DNA of 64,000 nucleotides from CAWDZK01 sp963726615 (lineage in GTDB: Bacteria; Actinomycetota; Actinomycetes; JACCUZ01): positions 1-64,000 of the forward strand of contig CAVSCX010000011.1 in NCBI GenBank assembly GCA_963726615.1. The letters are read 5' to 3'. The first letter of the stretch is position 1. Each line of letters starts with the position of its first letter. The position numbers were made by a program, and so were the translations under genes. Positions 42,593 through 52,707 of this stretch are shown piece after piece. The notes under the pieces were generated by a model. It was not told the DNA's origin, did no database searches, and saw only the letters and a program-made list of their open reading frames with translations.

Positions 42593-44058
42593 TGGCGACC
42601 TCCCGACTGGTGCTGCGCCTGCGACGGGAGCCCGAGCGGCTCGACCTCGTCCGGCGCGAAGTAGTAGAACCGGCCGGTCGTGTCGTAGAGGTCCCGGCCG
42701 GGGTCGTCCTCGAGCACCACGGCGACGTGCTGGCCCCCGTCGACGTCGAAGTAGACCCGGGACACGATCGCGGTCTGGCCGGCGAGGAACAGGTCCTGCG
42801 CGTCGGCCCGGCGGGTCGGGCGCAGCACCACCCGGCTGCCCTTGGCGACCGGCACCCCGTCGACCAGCACGGCGTCGACCTCCGGCTGCGCCCGCGCGTC
42901 CTGGCCCTCGTCCCACCACGGCACGTCGTCGGCGATGGTGTCGGGCACCTCGGAGGGCTCGGACCACACCGGGAAGGGGTCGCTCGCGGAGTCGCCACGC
43001 GGCTCGGGGTCGGCCGATCGCCGGGCACCGTGCAGCAGGCCGAGCGCCTCGTCGGTCATCGCGTCGCAGCGGGCCAGGATGGCGGCCGCGCGCGGGTCGG
43101 TGCCGCGCGCCTCCGCCTTCTCCTCCTCGGTCATGGTCATCACCCGCAGGGTGAGGATCTCGTCGATCTCGGTGGCGTCGAACAGGTCGCCCGCGCTCTC
43201 GGGGGCGATGCTCGGGTGGTCGCCGAGGACGATCGGGGAGACCAGGACCGCGTCGGTGCCGTCGTCGGCCGCGATCATGACCGGCCAGCAGCGGTGCTGC
43301 GCGCAGGACGACGTGTCCGCGTCGGCCCAGTCGGGGCCGTCCAGCAGCGAGACGAACCGGGTGCCTGCGGCTGTCATCAGCAGGTGGGTGCCGACGAAGG
43401 AGTAGCGCGCTGCGACGTCGCGCGCCGGCCAGCCCGGCTCCTCGGACGGCGACCACGAGGTGAGGTTGTCCACCCGGACGCCGACCACGACGAGCCGCGA
43501 GTCGGCACCCGGCCGGGCGGTGAGCGTCACCGCACCCGACACCTGCCAGCGGCTGCGGACCAGGCGGCCGACGAGCCGTTCGCCGTCGTACAGCTCCTCG
43601 ACCTCTTCGCCGGCGTCGACCTGCACCGGGTAGGTCGCACCGGCCGCGAGCTCGTCCAGCCGCAGCCCCGGCAACGGGACCTCACGGGTGACGGCCTCGT
43701 GGAACGGGATCCAGCGGGTGCCGTCGACCATCAGCTCGCCGGCCGGCTCCCAGCCGTCGTCGACCGGGCGCTCGACGACCCGGGCCTGCACCTGAAGGAA
43801 GCGCAGGTAGAGGTCCAGCGTGGCATCGGCTCCGTCGGTGCCGGCCTCGACGACGACCTCCGCCGACATGGACGGCTCCTCGCCGACGCCCTCGGCCGCG
43901 GCACCCTCCGGGCCGAGGATGCCGAACTGCCAGCGCACCTGGTTCTTGGCCGACGAGGCGCGGTACGGGTACAGCAGGTATCCCTCGTACAGGACGGCGT
44001 CGGCGACCTGACGGGCGCTGACCAGGCTGACGCTGCCGACCGGGCCGGTGCCGCTCAC
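42589..44058 (-). CDS. Conserved unknown protein of the hydrogenase operon
   Basis: 489 residues from GTG 44058, overlapping both neighbours by 4 bp. The N-terminal part reads SARQVADAVLYEGYLLYPYR then KNQVRWQFGILGPEG. The middle has ARYSFVGTHLLMTAAGTRFVSLLD, CAQHRCWPVMIAADDGTDAV and DEILTLRVMTMTEEEKAEAR. The last ~90 residues form a small beta domain (GSRVVLRPTRRADAQDLFLAG and FDVDGGQHVAVVLEDDPGRD). No catalytic motif known to me. Operon position implies an assembly or structural role for this hydrogenase class. Confidence 0.75.
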   Translation of the reverse strand: MSGTGPVGSVSLVSARQVADAVLYEGYLLYPYRASSAKNQVRWQFGILGPEGAAAEGVGEEPSMSAEVVVEAGTDGADATLDLYLRFLQVQARVVERPVDDGWEPAGELMVDGTRWIPFHEAVTREVPLPGLRLDELAAGATYPVQVDAGEEVEELYDGERLVGRLVRSRWQVSGAVTLTARPGADSRLVVVGVRVDNLTSWSPSEEPGWPARDVAARYSFVGTHLLMTAAGTRFVSLLDGPDWADADTSSCAQHRCWPVMIAADDGTDAVLVSPIVLGDHPSIAPESAGDLFDATEIDEILTLRVMTMTEEEKAEARGTDPRAAAILARCDAMTDEALGLLHGARRSADPEPRGDSASDPFPVWSEPSEVPDTIADDVPWWDEGQDARAQPEVDAVLVDGVPVAKGSRVVLRPTRRADAQDLFLAGQTAIVSRVYFDVDGGQHVAVVLEDDPGRDLYDTTGRFYYFAPDEVEPLGLPSQAQHQSGGRQ

Positions 44059-44694
44059 GGCGAGACCACCTCCGCAGGCAGCAGGTCGGCCAGCGTCTCG
44101 TCCCACGAGGTCAGGCCGCGGGCGGTGCGGTGCCGGGCCAGGGCCGAGATGGTGTCCTTGTCCAGCCGGATCCAGCCGCTGCCCGGGAAGTACATGTCCA
44201 TCAGCGCCCGCCAGGTCGCCACCGGCATCCGGCAGGACGCCTCGAGCGACCAGGACAGCTGCTCGGCCGCGAACCCGGTCTCGCCGCGGGTGAACACGGT
44301 GCCGCTGAACAGCAGCACCAGCGGGACGTCGCCACCCTCGAGCGCGTGCAGGTACTTGGTGGCGGCGACGTCGAAGTCGTAGGTGCAGGCGACCGGGAAG
44401 TCGACCTCGGTCGACCCGCGGAACCCCTGCACCATCGTGGACGCGTGGGTCCACAGAAACGGCTTGAGCGTGCTGGGGTAGCGGTCCGGGGTGCCGAACA
44501 GGTCCTCGAGGCCGACCCGCTCTTCCCCGTCGTACGGCCTGCGCTGCGGCTCGATCTTCAGCTGGGCGCGCAGCGCCATGGCGTGCACCACGGCCCCGCT
44601 GGTCTCGGTGATCCGTAGCCGGAAGAGCAGGTGCGGAGCGGCGGCGTGCGGTCTGCGGCTGCACGTCGAGGACCTCGACGCTGAGGGCGGTCAC
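44055..44694 (-). CDS. DUF6084-like hydrogenase-operon protein, frame broken near 44649
   Basis: GTG 44694 overlaps the upstream stop. The first frame gives TALSVEVLDVQPQT, and the family-like continuation HAAAPHLLFRLRITETSGAV is in the next frame, so one surplus base lies near 44649. The downstream part runs through ALRAQLKIEPQRRPYDGEER, LWTHASTMVQGF and VDFPVACTYDFDV to the stop at 44055. If no correction is made, only an internal GTG at 44591 would give 178 residues beginning mid-domain. Function unknown; constant neighbour of hhySL-type genes. Confidence 0.7.
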
Positions 44695-45329
44695 GCCGGC
44701 TCCGCCGGGCGGCTGCGGGACCGGACCCCGTCGAAGAACTCCTCGAGGCGCCGGCGGACGTCCTGGCCGCCGTCGAACCCGCGCCAGAGGGTGCGCAGGT
44801 GACCGACGAGCTCGTAGCAGACGTCGATCGGGACCAGGAAGGCCTCGACCTTCTGGTCCTCGGAGCGCACCAGCAGCGCCTCGACGTCGGGTCGCAGGGT
44901 CGCGATCCCCGGCGCCGCCTCGACCACCCGCTCCCAGGCGGCGAGCGGCAGCTCGGACTCGGTGGCGCCCGCCGGCCCGGGGTAGAAGGCGACCACCCGC
45001 TCCAGCGCGGAGTTGAGGAACAGGAACGCCGTGCCGACCGGGAGCTCCAGCTCGTCCCACACGGGGACCGCCAGGTCCGGGAAGGACAGGTAGCGGTCCG
45101 GGACGGCACGGTAGGCGAGCTCGGCGTCGTCGTGGACGAAGAGCAGGTAGCAGGGCCGGCACGTGCACAGCAGCGACCTGCTGCCGAGGTTGACGACGTG
45201 CTGGTGCTCGTCGGCCACCGGTGCGCCGCACATCTCGCAGCGTTCGTAGGCAGGGGGCTCGGGCCTGTTCGCACGGATCCGGGCCAGCACCGACAGGGCG
45301 CCGGCTGGGGTGCTGCCCGGCTGGCTCAT
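44691..45329 (-). CDS. DUF5947-like hydrogenase-operon protein
   Basis: 212 residues. A zinc-ribbon-like pair near the N-terminus (YERCEMCGAPV and LLCTCRPCYLLF) gives CxxC and CxCxxC. Then VWDELELPVGTAFLFLNSAL, ERVVAFYPGPAGATESELPL and AFLVPIDVCYELVGHLRTLW. The Cys clusters suggest metal or cluster binding. ATG 45329 overlaps the upstream stop (ATGA). Precise role unknown. Confidence 0.75.
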   Translation of the reverse strand: MSQPGSTPAGALSVLARIRANRPEPPAYERCEMCGAPVADEHQHVVNLGSRSLLCTCRPCYLLFVHDDAELAYRAVPDRYLSFPDLAVPVWDELELPVGTAFLFLNSALERVVAFYPGPAGATESELPLAAWERVVEAAPGIATLRPDVEALLVRSEDQKVEAFLVPIDVCYELVGHLRTLWRGFDGGQDVRRRLEEFFDGVRSRSRPAEPA

Positions 45330-46234
45330 GCCGGAACCGCGGCCCGGACGGCGACCTCCACCGCGCCGCCTCGTTCGAGCAGGGGGACCGGCTCGAGGTG
45401 CCGGTCCGGCTGGTCCAGGTCGGCCCCCGCCTTGCGTACGTCGAAGTGGGCGCCGCAGGACCGGCAGGTCAGCACGGCGCTGCCGGGCGTGGCCGGGGCC
45501 CGCGCCATCCCCGCGTCGGCGAGGCTCGCGCCGCACGCCGCGCAGGCGTCCCGGTAGGCGTAGACACCGGACAGCAGCCGGCAGAGCACCAGCCCGCTGC
45601 CGTCGACCTCCACCCGGAGCAGCCCGCCGACGGCGAGCTCGTCCAGGCTGGCCGCCGCCGACCAGTGCACATCGCCGGCCGGCCCGGCGGCACGCAGCCG
45701 GGCGGTCAGCGACTCGACCGGGATCACCCCCGGCGTGGCGGCCGCGGACTGCTCCTGCACCTCGATCCGCACGATCTCCGGCGCCGCCGCCCGGACGGCG
45801 TCGTCGACCGCGAGCTCGAGGGTGACGGCCGAGGAGGCGCACCCGTCGCAGCTGCCCAGCAGCTCGAGGCGCACCACCCCGTCGTCGGTCACCTCCACCA
45901 GGCGCACGTCGCCGCCGTGCGACCCGAGGTAGGGCCGGACGTCGTCGAGCGCGCGCTGCACCCGGTCCGCGACCCCGTAGGGGTGCAGGCCGTGGATGAG
46001 CAGCAGCCCGGACACGAGCGTGTCGCCGGCCAGGGCGTCCAGCAGGGTGTCGTCCAGCGCCCCGGTCTCGTGCGCGAGCTCGAGGACCCGCTCCAGCCCG
46101 GCGCCGTACAGGTCGACGATGAGCCGGACCAGCTCCTCGGCGCGCTCACGGGCGACCGGGCCGCCGACTGCGCTGGCCTCCAGCAGGGCCTCGATGCGCT
46201 CGCCCACGGCCTCCGGATCGGGTGCGGCGGTCAC
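45326..46234 (-). CDS. NifU-like domain fused to an all-cysteine Rieske-like domain
   Basis: 302 residues. Residues ~85-160 are a NifU C-terminal domain (YLGSHGGDVRLVEV and LLGSCDGCASSAVTLE) whose CxxC binds a 4Fe-4S cluster. Residues ~185-300 have the Rieske-type layout (LCRLLSGVYAYRDACAACGA and LTCRSCGAHFDVRKAG), but the two His ligands expected in CxH and CxxH are not there; each half has CxxC instead. It may bind Fe like a rubredoxin, or Zn. GTG 46234 overlaps the hhyL stop. Likely cluster delivery or electron transfer for HhySL. Confidence 0.8.
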   Translation of the reverse strand: MTAAPDPEAVGERIEALLEASAVGGPVARERAEELVRLIVDLYGAGLERVLELAHETGALDDTLLDALAGDTLVSGLLLIHGLHPYGVADRVQRALDDVRPYLGSHGGDVRLVEVTDDGVVRLELLGSCDGCASSAVTLELAVDDAVRAAAPEIVRIEVQEQSAAATPGVIPVESLTARLRAAGPAGDVHWSAAASLDELAVGGLLRVEVDGSGLVLCRLLSGVYAYRDACAACGASLADAGMARAPATPGSAVLTCRSCGAHFDVRKAGADLDQPDRHLEPVPLLERGGAVEVAVRAAVPA

Positions 46235-48027
46235 TCCTCCGCCGAGACCGCGGACGTGGGGGAGTGGACCTTCTTCAGCGTCTTGCCCTCGCCCAGGTAC
46301 ATGTGCACGCCGCACGGCAGGCAGGGGTCGAAGCTGCGGACGGTCCGCATGATGTCGATGCCCTTGAAGTTGTCCCGGGTGTTCTCCTCGAACAGCGGCT
46401 GGTCCTGGACGGCGTCCTCGTACGGGCCCGGTGTCCCGTAGACGTCGCGCGGGTTGGCGTTCCACGGCGTCGGCGGGTAGGGGTGGTAGTTGGCGATCTT
46501 CCCGTCGCGGATGACCATGTGGTGCGAGAGCACACCGCGGACCGCCTCGGTGAAGCCGCAGCCGATGCCCTCGTCCGGGACCTCGAAGCTCTCCCAGGTC
46601 TTGGTGCGCCCGGCCCGGATCTCCACCAGCGCCTTCTCGGCGAAGTGCAGGGCCGCGGCGGCCGCGTAGGCCTGGAAGTACGTCCGGGCCCGGTTCCGCT
46701 CGATGGTGTTGCTCCACTGCGGGACCTTCCACTCGAAGGACACCGGTCCCTTGAGCGCGGTCTTGGGCAGGTTGATCTGCACGCTGGTGCCGGTCGACTT
46801 GATGTAGCCGATGTCGACGAGGCCGGCCAGTGCCGTCGACCACAGCCGGGCGAGCGGGCCGCCGCCGGTGTCGAGGGCGAGGTGGTCCGTGCCGTCGAAC
46901 CAGCGCGGCGACATGACCCAGCTGTACTTGTCGTCCAGGTCGCGCTTCTGCGGCTTGGGGTTGGTGTGCTGGTTCCACGGGTGCCGGCGGTCGACCGGGT
47001 TGCCCAGCGGGTCCTTGGTGACGAACATCTCCTGGTCGGTCCAGTCGTCGTAGTACGAGCTGCCGAGCAGGATCCGGATGCCGAGGTTGATGTCGACCAG
47101 GCTGTGGGTGACGAGCTTGCCGTCGACCACCACGCCCGGGGTGACGAACATCTTGTTGCCCCAGTTCTCCATGTCCTTGTAGGCGAAGTTGCAGTGGTCC
47201 GGGTCCTGGAACGAGCCCCAGCAGCCGAGCAGGGTGCGACGCAGCCCGACCTGCTCGTAGCCCGGGAGAGCCTCGTAGAAGAAGTCGAACAGGTCGTCGT
47301 GCATCGGCACGACCTTCTTCATGAACTCGACGTAGCGCATCAGCCGGGTGATGTAGTCGGTCATCAGCTGGATCGTCGCCACGGTCCCGACACCGCCCGG
47401 GTACAGCGTGGACGGGTGGACGTGCCGGCCCTCCATCAGGCTGAACATCTCGCGGGTCCACCGGCTCACCTGGAGCGCCTCGCGGTAGAACTCGCCGGTG
47501 AACGGGTTGAGCGCCCGCATGATGTCGGCGATCGTCTTGTAGCCGTGCGCGTCCTCGTGCGGCGACCGGGTGTTCTCGGCCTTGGCCAGCACGCCCGGGT
47601 TGGTCTCCTTGACCATCCGCTCGCAGTAGTCGACCCCGACCAGGTTCTCCTGGAAGATGTTGTGGTCGAACATGTACTCCGCGGCCTCGCCGAGGTTGAC
47701 GATCCACTCACCCAGAGGCGGCGGCTTCACGCCGTACGCCATGTTCTGCGCGTAGCAGGAGCAGGTGGCGTGGTTGTCGCCGCAGATGCCGCAGATGCGG
47801 CTGGTGATGAAGTGCGCGTCGCGCGGGTCCTTGCCCTTCATGAACAGGCTGTAGCCGCGGAAGATCGACGACGTGCTGTGGCACTCGGCCACCGTCATGT
47901 TCGCGAAGTCGATCTTCGTGTAGATCCCGAGGCTGCCGACGATGCGGGTGATCGGGTCCCACGCCATCTCGACGAGCTCGCGGTCCTTCGACGACGTGGT
48001 GTCGGTGCGCGAGGCGGTGGTGGTCAT
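46231..48027 (-). CDS. hhyL: Group 1h [NiFe]-hydrogenase large subunit
   Basis: 598 residues. The [NiFe] site ligands are Cys79/Cys82 in RICGICGDNHATCSCYAQN and Cys569/Cys572 in DPCLPCGVH. Cleavage after His575 would release a 23-residue tail (MYLGEGKTLKKVHSPTSAVS...). The sequence matches the actinobacterial high-affinity Hhy type, which oxidises H2 at atmospheric levels. No export signal, so it stays on the cytoplasmic side. It lies 52 bp after hhyS. Confidence 0.95.
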   Translation of the reverse strand: MTTTASRTDTTSSKDRELVEMAWDPITRIVGSLGIYTKIDFANMTVAECHSTSSIFRGYSLFMKGKDPRDAHFITSRICGICGDNHATCSCYAQNMAYGVKPPPLGEWIVNLGEAAEYMFDHNIFQENLVGVDYCERMVKETNPGVLAKAENTRSPHEDAHGYKTIADIMRALNPFTGEFYREALQVSRWTREMFSLMEGRHVHPSTLYPGGVGTVATIQLMTDYITRLMRYVEFMKKVVPMHDDLFDFFYEALPGYEQVGLRRTLLGCWGSFQDPDHCNFAYKDMENWGNKMFVTPGVVVDGKLVTHSLVDINLGIRILLGSSYYDDWTDQEMFVTKDPLGNPVDRRHPWNQHTNPKPQKRDLDDKYSWVMSPRWFDGTDHLALDTGGGPLARLWSTALAGLVDIGYIKSTGTSVQINLPKTALKGPVSFEWKVPQWSNTIERNRARTYFQAYAAAAALHFAEKALVEIRAGRTKTWESFEVPDEGIGCGFTEAVRGVLSHHMVIRDGKIANYHPYPPTPWNANPRDVYGTPGPYEDAVQDQPLFEENTRDNFKGIDIMRTVRSFDPCLPCGVHMYLGEGKTLKKVHSPTSAVSAEE

Positions 48028-48079
48028 CGGAGTCCGTCCCTGAGGTCAGAGGTCTGCCGGCCGGTCGCGACGCGTGCGG

Positions 48080-49135
<1,056 letters not shown>

Positions 49136-49222
49136 CTGCTGCCTCCCCGGGGGCGCCTGCGGGTGGAGGGCCCGTCACGTCGTAGACGGCCAGCGGGTGC
49201 GGGTCTGTGCGACGTACGTCAC

Positions 49223-49252
49223 GTCCTATGCCTGCCGATGATCAGTTGTCAA
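49223..49252 (-). promoter_or_regulatory. Putative promoter of the hydrogenase operon
   Basis: On the minus strand TTGACA (49252-49247) is followed after 18 bp by TAGGAC (49228-49223), a good sigma-70/HrdB-type pair. Transcription would begin near 49216, leaving an 80-nt leader before hhyS. This is the only clear promoter before a run of tightly overlapping genes to 37339. Confidence 0.6.
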
Positions 49253-49323
49253 GGAATGTCCTGGCGTCGTCACGAGACGGACATCGACGGTCACCGAATG
49301 GCACCGGACCTAGGGTGAGCGGC

Positions 49324-50550
49324 ATGGCCGGACCTCTCGACGGGACCGTCGTCGTCGACCTCTCCCGGGCCCTCGCCGGGCCGCACGCGGCGATGATGCT
49401 CGGCGACCTCGGCGCGCGGGTGATCAAGGTCGAGAACCCGGACGGCGGCGACGACAGCCGCGGCTGGGGACCGCCTTTCGTCGACGCCGACGGGGTCGCC
49501 GACCACGGGGAGAGCACCTACTTCTTCTCCTGCAACCGCAACAAGGAGTCGGTCACCGCGGACCTCAAGTCCGACGTGGGACGCGACCTGCTCACCCGGC
49601 TCGTGCGGCATGCCGACGTGCTCGTCGAGAACTTCCGCACCGGTGTGCTGGACCGGCTCGGCTTCTCGGTGGAGCGGCTGCACGAGCTCAACCCCCGGCT
49701 GGTGGTGCTGTCGATCAGCGGCTTCGGGCACGACGGCCCGGAGGGGGGCCGTCCCGGCTACGACCAGATCGCGCAGGGCGAGGCCGGGCTGATGTCGCTG
49801 ACGGGCGCCGGCCCGGACCAGCCGACCCGGGTCGGCGTCCCGATCGGTGACCTCCTCGCCGGCATGTACGGCGCGTACGGCGTCGTCGCCGCGCTGCACG
49901 AGCGGGACCGCACCGGTGCAGGGAAGGTCGTCCGCACCTCGCTGCTCGCGGCGATCGTCGGCGTGCACGCTTTCCAGGGCACCCGCTACACCGTCACCGG
50001 CGAGGTGCCGCACGGGCAGGGCAACCACCACCCGTCGATCTGCCCTTACGGCCTGTTCCACAGTGCCGACGGGCTGCTGCAGATCGCTGTCGGCAGCCAG
50101 GGGCTGTGGCAGCGTCTCGCCGCCGAGTTCGACCTGCCCGCCGACGAGCCGGGCTTCGCCACCAACGCCGACCGGGTGCGCAACCGGGACGCCGTCGTCG
50201 CGGCGGTGAACGCCGCCTTCGGTGTGCACCCGCTCGCCGAGCTGCTTCCGCGGCTGGCCGAGATCGGGGTGCCGGCGGGGGAGGTGCGCACCCTGGACCG
50301 GGTCTACGAGTGGGACCAGACGGTGTCCCAGGGCCTGCTCGTCGAGGTGGACCATGCCCTCGCGGGGCGGATCACCCTGCCCGGGCCGCCGCTGCGGTTC
50401 GACGGTGACCCGCCGCGCTCGCACGTCGCGCCGCCGCTGCTCGGGCAGCACGACGAGTCGGTGCGGGCCTGGCTGGCCGAGGTCGAGGGGGACGGGGCCG
50501 AAGACGGGGTCGAGGGGAACCGGGCCGACGGGCAGCGGGGCAGGGGGTGA
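49324..50550 (+). CDS. CaiB/BaiF family CoA transferase
   Basis: 408 residues, class III CoA transferase. PLDGTVVVDLSRALAGPHAAMMLGDLGA and VIKVENPDGGDDSRGWGPPF form the CoA-binding Rossmann part. ENFRTGVLDRLGF and ISGFGHDGPEGGRPGYDQIAQ follow, the latter with the catalytic Asp typical of the family. CoA donor and acceptor acids are not identifiable. The stop overlaps the carboxyltransferase gene (GTGA), suggesting acyl-CoA metabolism as a unit. Confidence 0.9.
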   Translation: MAGPLDGTVVVDLSRALAGPHAAMMLGDLGARVIKVENPDGGDDSRGWGPPFVDADGVADHGESTYFFSCNRNKESVTADLKSDVGRDLLTRLVRHADVLVENFRTGVLDRLGFSVERLHELNPRLVVLSISGFGHDGPEGGRPGYDQIAQGEAGLMSLTGAGPDQPTRVGVPIGDLLAGMYGAYGVVAALHERDRTGAGKVVRTSLLAAIVGVHAFQGTRYTVTGEVPHGQGNHHPSICPYGLFHSADGLLQIAVGSQGLWQRLAAEFDLPADEPGFATNADRVRNRDAVVAAVNAAFGVHPLAELLPRLAEIGVPAGEVRTLDRVYEWDQTVSQGLLVEVDHALAGRITLPGPPLRFDGDPPRSHVAPPLLGQHDESVRAWLAEVEGDGAEDGVEGNRADGQRGRG

Positions 50551-52492
50551 GCAGCAGTCCCGGGGCGCTCGAGCTGATCGAGGCCGTCCTCGACCCTGGC
50601 AGCTGGCAACGGTGGGACCAGCCCCTGGCCCCCGAGGTCGGGCTGGACCCGGCGTACGCCGAGGCGCTCGCGGCAGCGCGGCAGCGCACCGGGCTGGACG
50701 AGGCGGTGGTCACCGGCGAGGGCCGGATCCACGGCCGGCGGGTGGCCCTGGTCGCCTGCGAGTTCGGCTTCCTCGCCGGGTCGATCGGGGTGCGGTCCGC
50801 CGACCGGCTGGTGGCCGCCGTCGAGCGGGCCACCGACGAGCGGCTGCCGCTGCTCGCGTCGCCCACCTCCGGGGGCACCCGGATGCAGGAGGGCACCACC
50901 GCGTTCCTGCAGATGGTGAAGATCACCGCGGCGATCGGCCGGCACAAGGCGGCCGGCAACCCCTACCTGGTCTACCTGCGCAACCCGACCACCGGCGGGG
51001 TGCTCGCGTCCTGGGGCTCGCTCGGGCACGTGACCGTCGCCGAGCCGGGCGCGCTGATCGGCTTCCTGGGTCCGCGGGTCTACGCGGCGCTGTACGGCGG
51101 GGAGTTCCCGGCCGGCGTCCAGACCGCCGAGAACCTGCTGGCCCACGGCATCGTCGACGCCGTGCTGCCGCCCGAGGACATCCCCGAGATGCTCGACCGG
51201 GCGCTCGCGGTGCTCTCGGCGCCGCGGGAGGGCTCGCCGGACACCGTCGAGGTGGATCCCTCCGACGACGCTTTCGGCCCGTCGGGCGTCAGCGGTGGCG
51301 TAGGTGGCGCCGCAGGCGCAGGCGCAGTCGGTGGTGCCGCCTCGGTGGAGGCGGTGCCAGTGGTGGCGGAGGTGTCGGCGGGGCCAGCGGTGGCGGCGGG
51401 GCCAGCGGTGGCGGCGGTGGTTGGGGTGTCGGCGGCGGGGAAGCCAGCGGCGGAAGTGTCGGCGGTGCCAGCGGTGGTCGGGGTGTCGGCGGCGGGGAAG
51501 CCAGCGGCGGCGGTGCCAGCGGTGCCAGCGGTGGTCGGGGTGCCGGCGGCGGGGGAGCCAGTGGCGGCGGAGGTGTCGGCGGTGCCAGCGGTGGTCGGGG
51601 TGCCGGCGGCGGGGGAGCCAGTGGTGGCGGTGTCGGCGGTGCCAGCGGTGGTCGGGGTGCCGGGGGCGGGGGAGCCAGTGGTGGCGGTGTCGGCGGGACC
51701 GGTGGCGAGGTCGAGGGCGTGCCCGCGTGGGAGTCCATCCGCCGGTCCCGCCGACCGGAGCGCCCCGGCGTACGGCAGCTGCTGCGGACCGCCGCCCGCG
51801 ACGTGGTGCCGATGCGCGGCACCGGCGCGGGCGAGATCGACGCGGGCTTGATCCTGGCGCTGGCGAGGTTCGGCGGCGCCCCGTGCGTCCTGCTCGGTCA
51901 GGACCGGCAGAACCGGGCGACCGGCAAGCCGCTGGGGCCGGCCGGCCTGCGCGAGGCCCGCCGAGGGATGCGCCTGGCCGACGAGCTGAAGCTGCCGCTG
52001 GTGACCGTGATCGACACCGCCGGCGCAGCACTGTCGAAGGAGGCCGAGGAGGGCGGGCTGGCCGGCGAGATCGCACGGTCGCTGCAGGACCTGGTGCTGC
52101 TGGACGCGCCCACGGTGTGCCTGCTGCTCGGCGAGGGCGCCGGCGGGGGAGCGCTCGCCCTGCTGCCCGCCGACCGCGTGATCTGCGCCCAGCACGGCTG
52201 GCTCTCACCGCTGCCGCCGGAGGGCGCCTCGGCGATCATGTACCGCACCGTCGACCGGGCCCCGGAGATGGCGGCCGAGCAGGGGGTGCGGTCGCTGGAC
52301 CTGCTCCGGGCCGGCATCGTCGACCGGGTGGTGGCCGAGCGCCCGGACGCCGCCGACGAGCCCGCCGCCTACCTGGCCCGGGTCGCCCGCGTGCTCGAGG
52401 CCGAGCTGGCCGGCCTGCTCCGCCGTGACCCCCGCACCCGCCTCGCCGCCCGCCTGGCCCGCTACCGCGCCCTCGGCTCCCCCACCGCCTGA
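50547..52492 (+). CDS. Carboxyltransferase AccD/AccA fusion, frame changes in the linker
   Basis: The beta-like half (to ~51270) has GSIGVRSADRLVAAVERAT, LLASPTSGGTRMQEG and GALIGFLGPRVYAALYG. The alpha-like half (51719-52492) has REARRGMRLADELKLPLVTV, DTAGAALSKEAEEGGLAGEI and GEGAGGGALALLPADRV. This is a crotonase-fold acyl-CoA carboxylase carboxyltransferase of about 645 residues. The two halves are in different frames; one missing base near 51343, at the start of the Gly-rich linker, would join them. Alternatively GTG 51719 starts the alpha half separately. No Cys zinc finger is seen in the beta half. Confidence 0.8.
51344..51715 (+). repeat. G-rich minisatellite encoding the AccD/AccA linker
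   Basis: Imperfect tandem units of 48, 57 and 60 bp built from GTGCCAGCGGTGGTCGGGGT and GGCGGGGGAGCCAGTGG. Unit lengths are multiples of 3, so copy-number change keeps the frame. In the frame of the alpha half it encodes GASGGRGAGGGGASGG-type repeats. Confidence 0.85.
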
Positions 52493-52499
52493 CCGCCCG

Positions 52500-52587
52500 C
52501 CCGAGTTGATCACGCTTGCGTGATCAACTCGGGTCGACAGTGGCTTGCAAGCCTCGGTCAGTTCGGGTTTGCCGCGGTAGGGCCGAC
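52500..52587 (+). repeat. Palindrome-headed repeat, copy 3 (left end of the AbiEi/DUF559 unit)
   Basis: Perfect 34-bp palindrome 52500-52533, then a 54-bp tail (CAGTGGCTTGCAAGCC, then GCCGCGGTAGGGCC) pointing into the AbiEi-like gene. It starts 8 bp after the carboxyltransferase stop and may also end that transcript. Confidence 0.85.
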
Positions 52588-52707
52588 GAGACGTTCCTCG
52601 TCCGAGTGGTGCCACACCGCTCGTCCCCAGGCGCGTGTCCTGGTTTCGGTGTCCACAGATGAGGCTGTGAGGGCATACGGCCGAGCGGCCGGGGCCAGGT
52701 TCGTCGG

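Noticed and set aside
51300..51715. G-rich repeats as a separate gene or PE_PGRS-like protein
   Set aside because: The repeats continue directly from the beta half and into the alpha half of the carboxyltransferase; no independent start or ribosome site.
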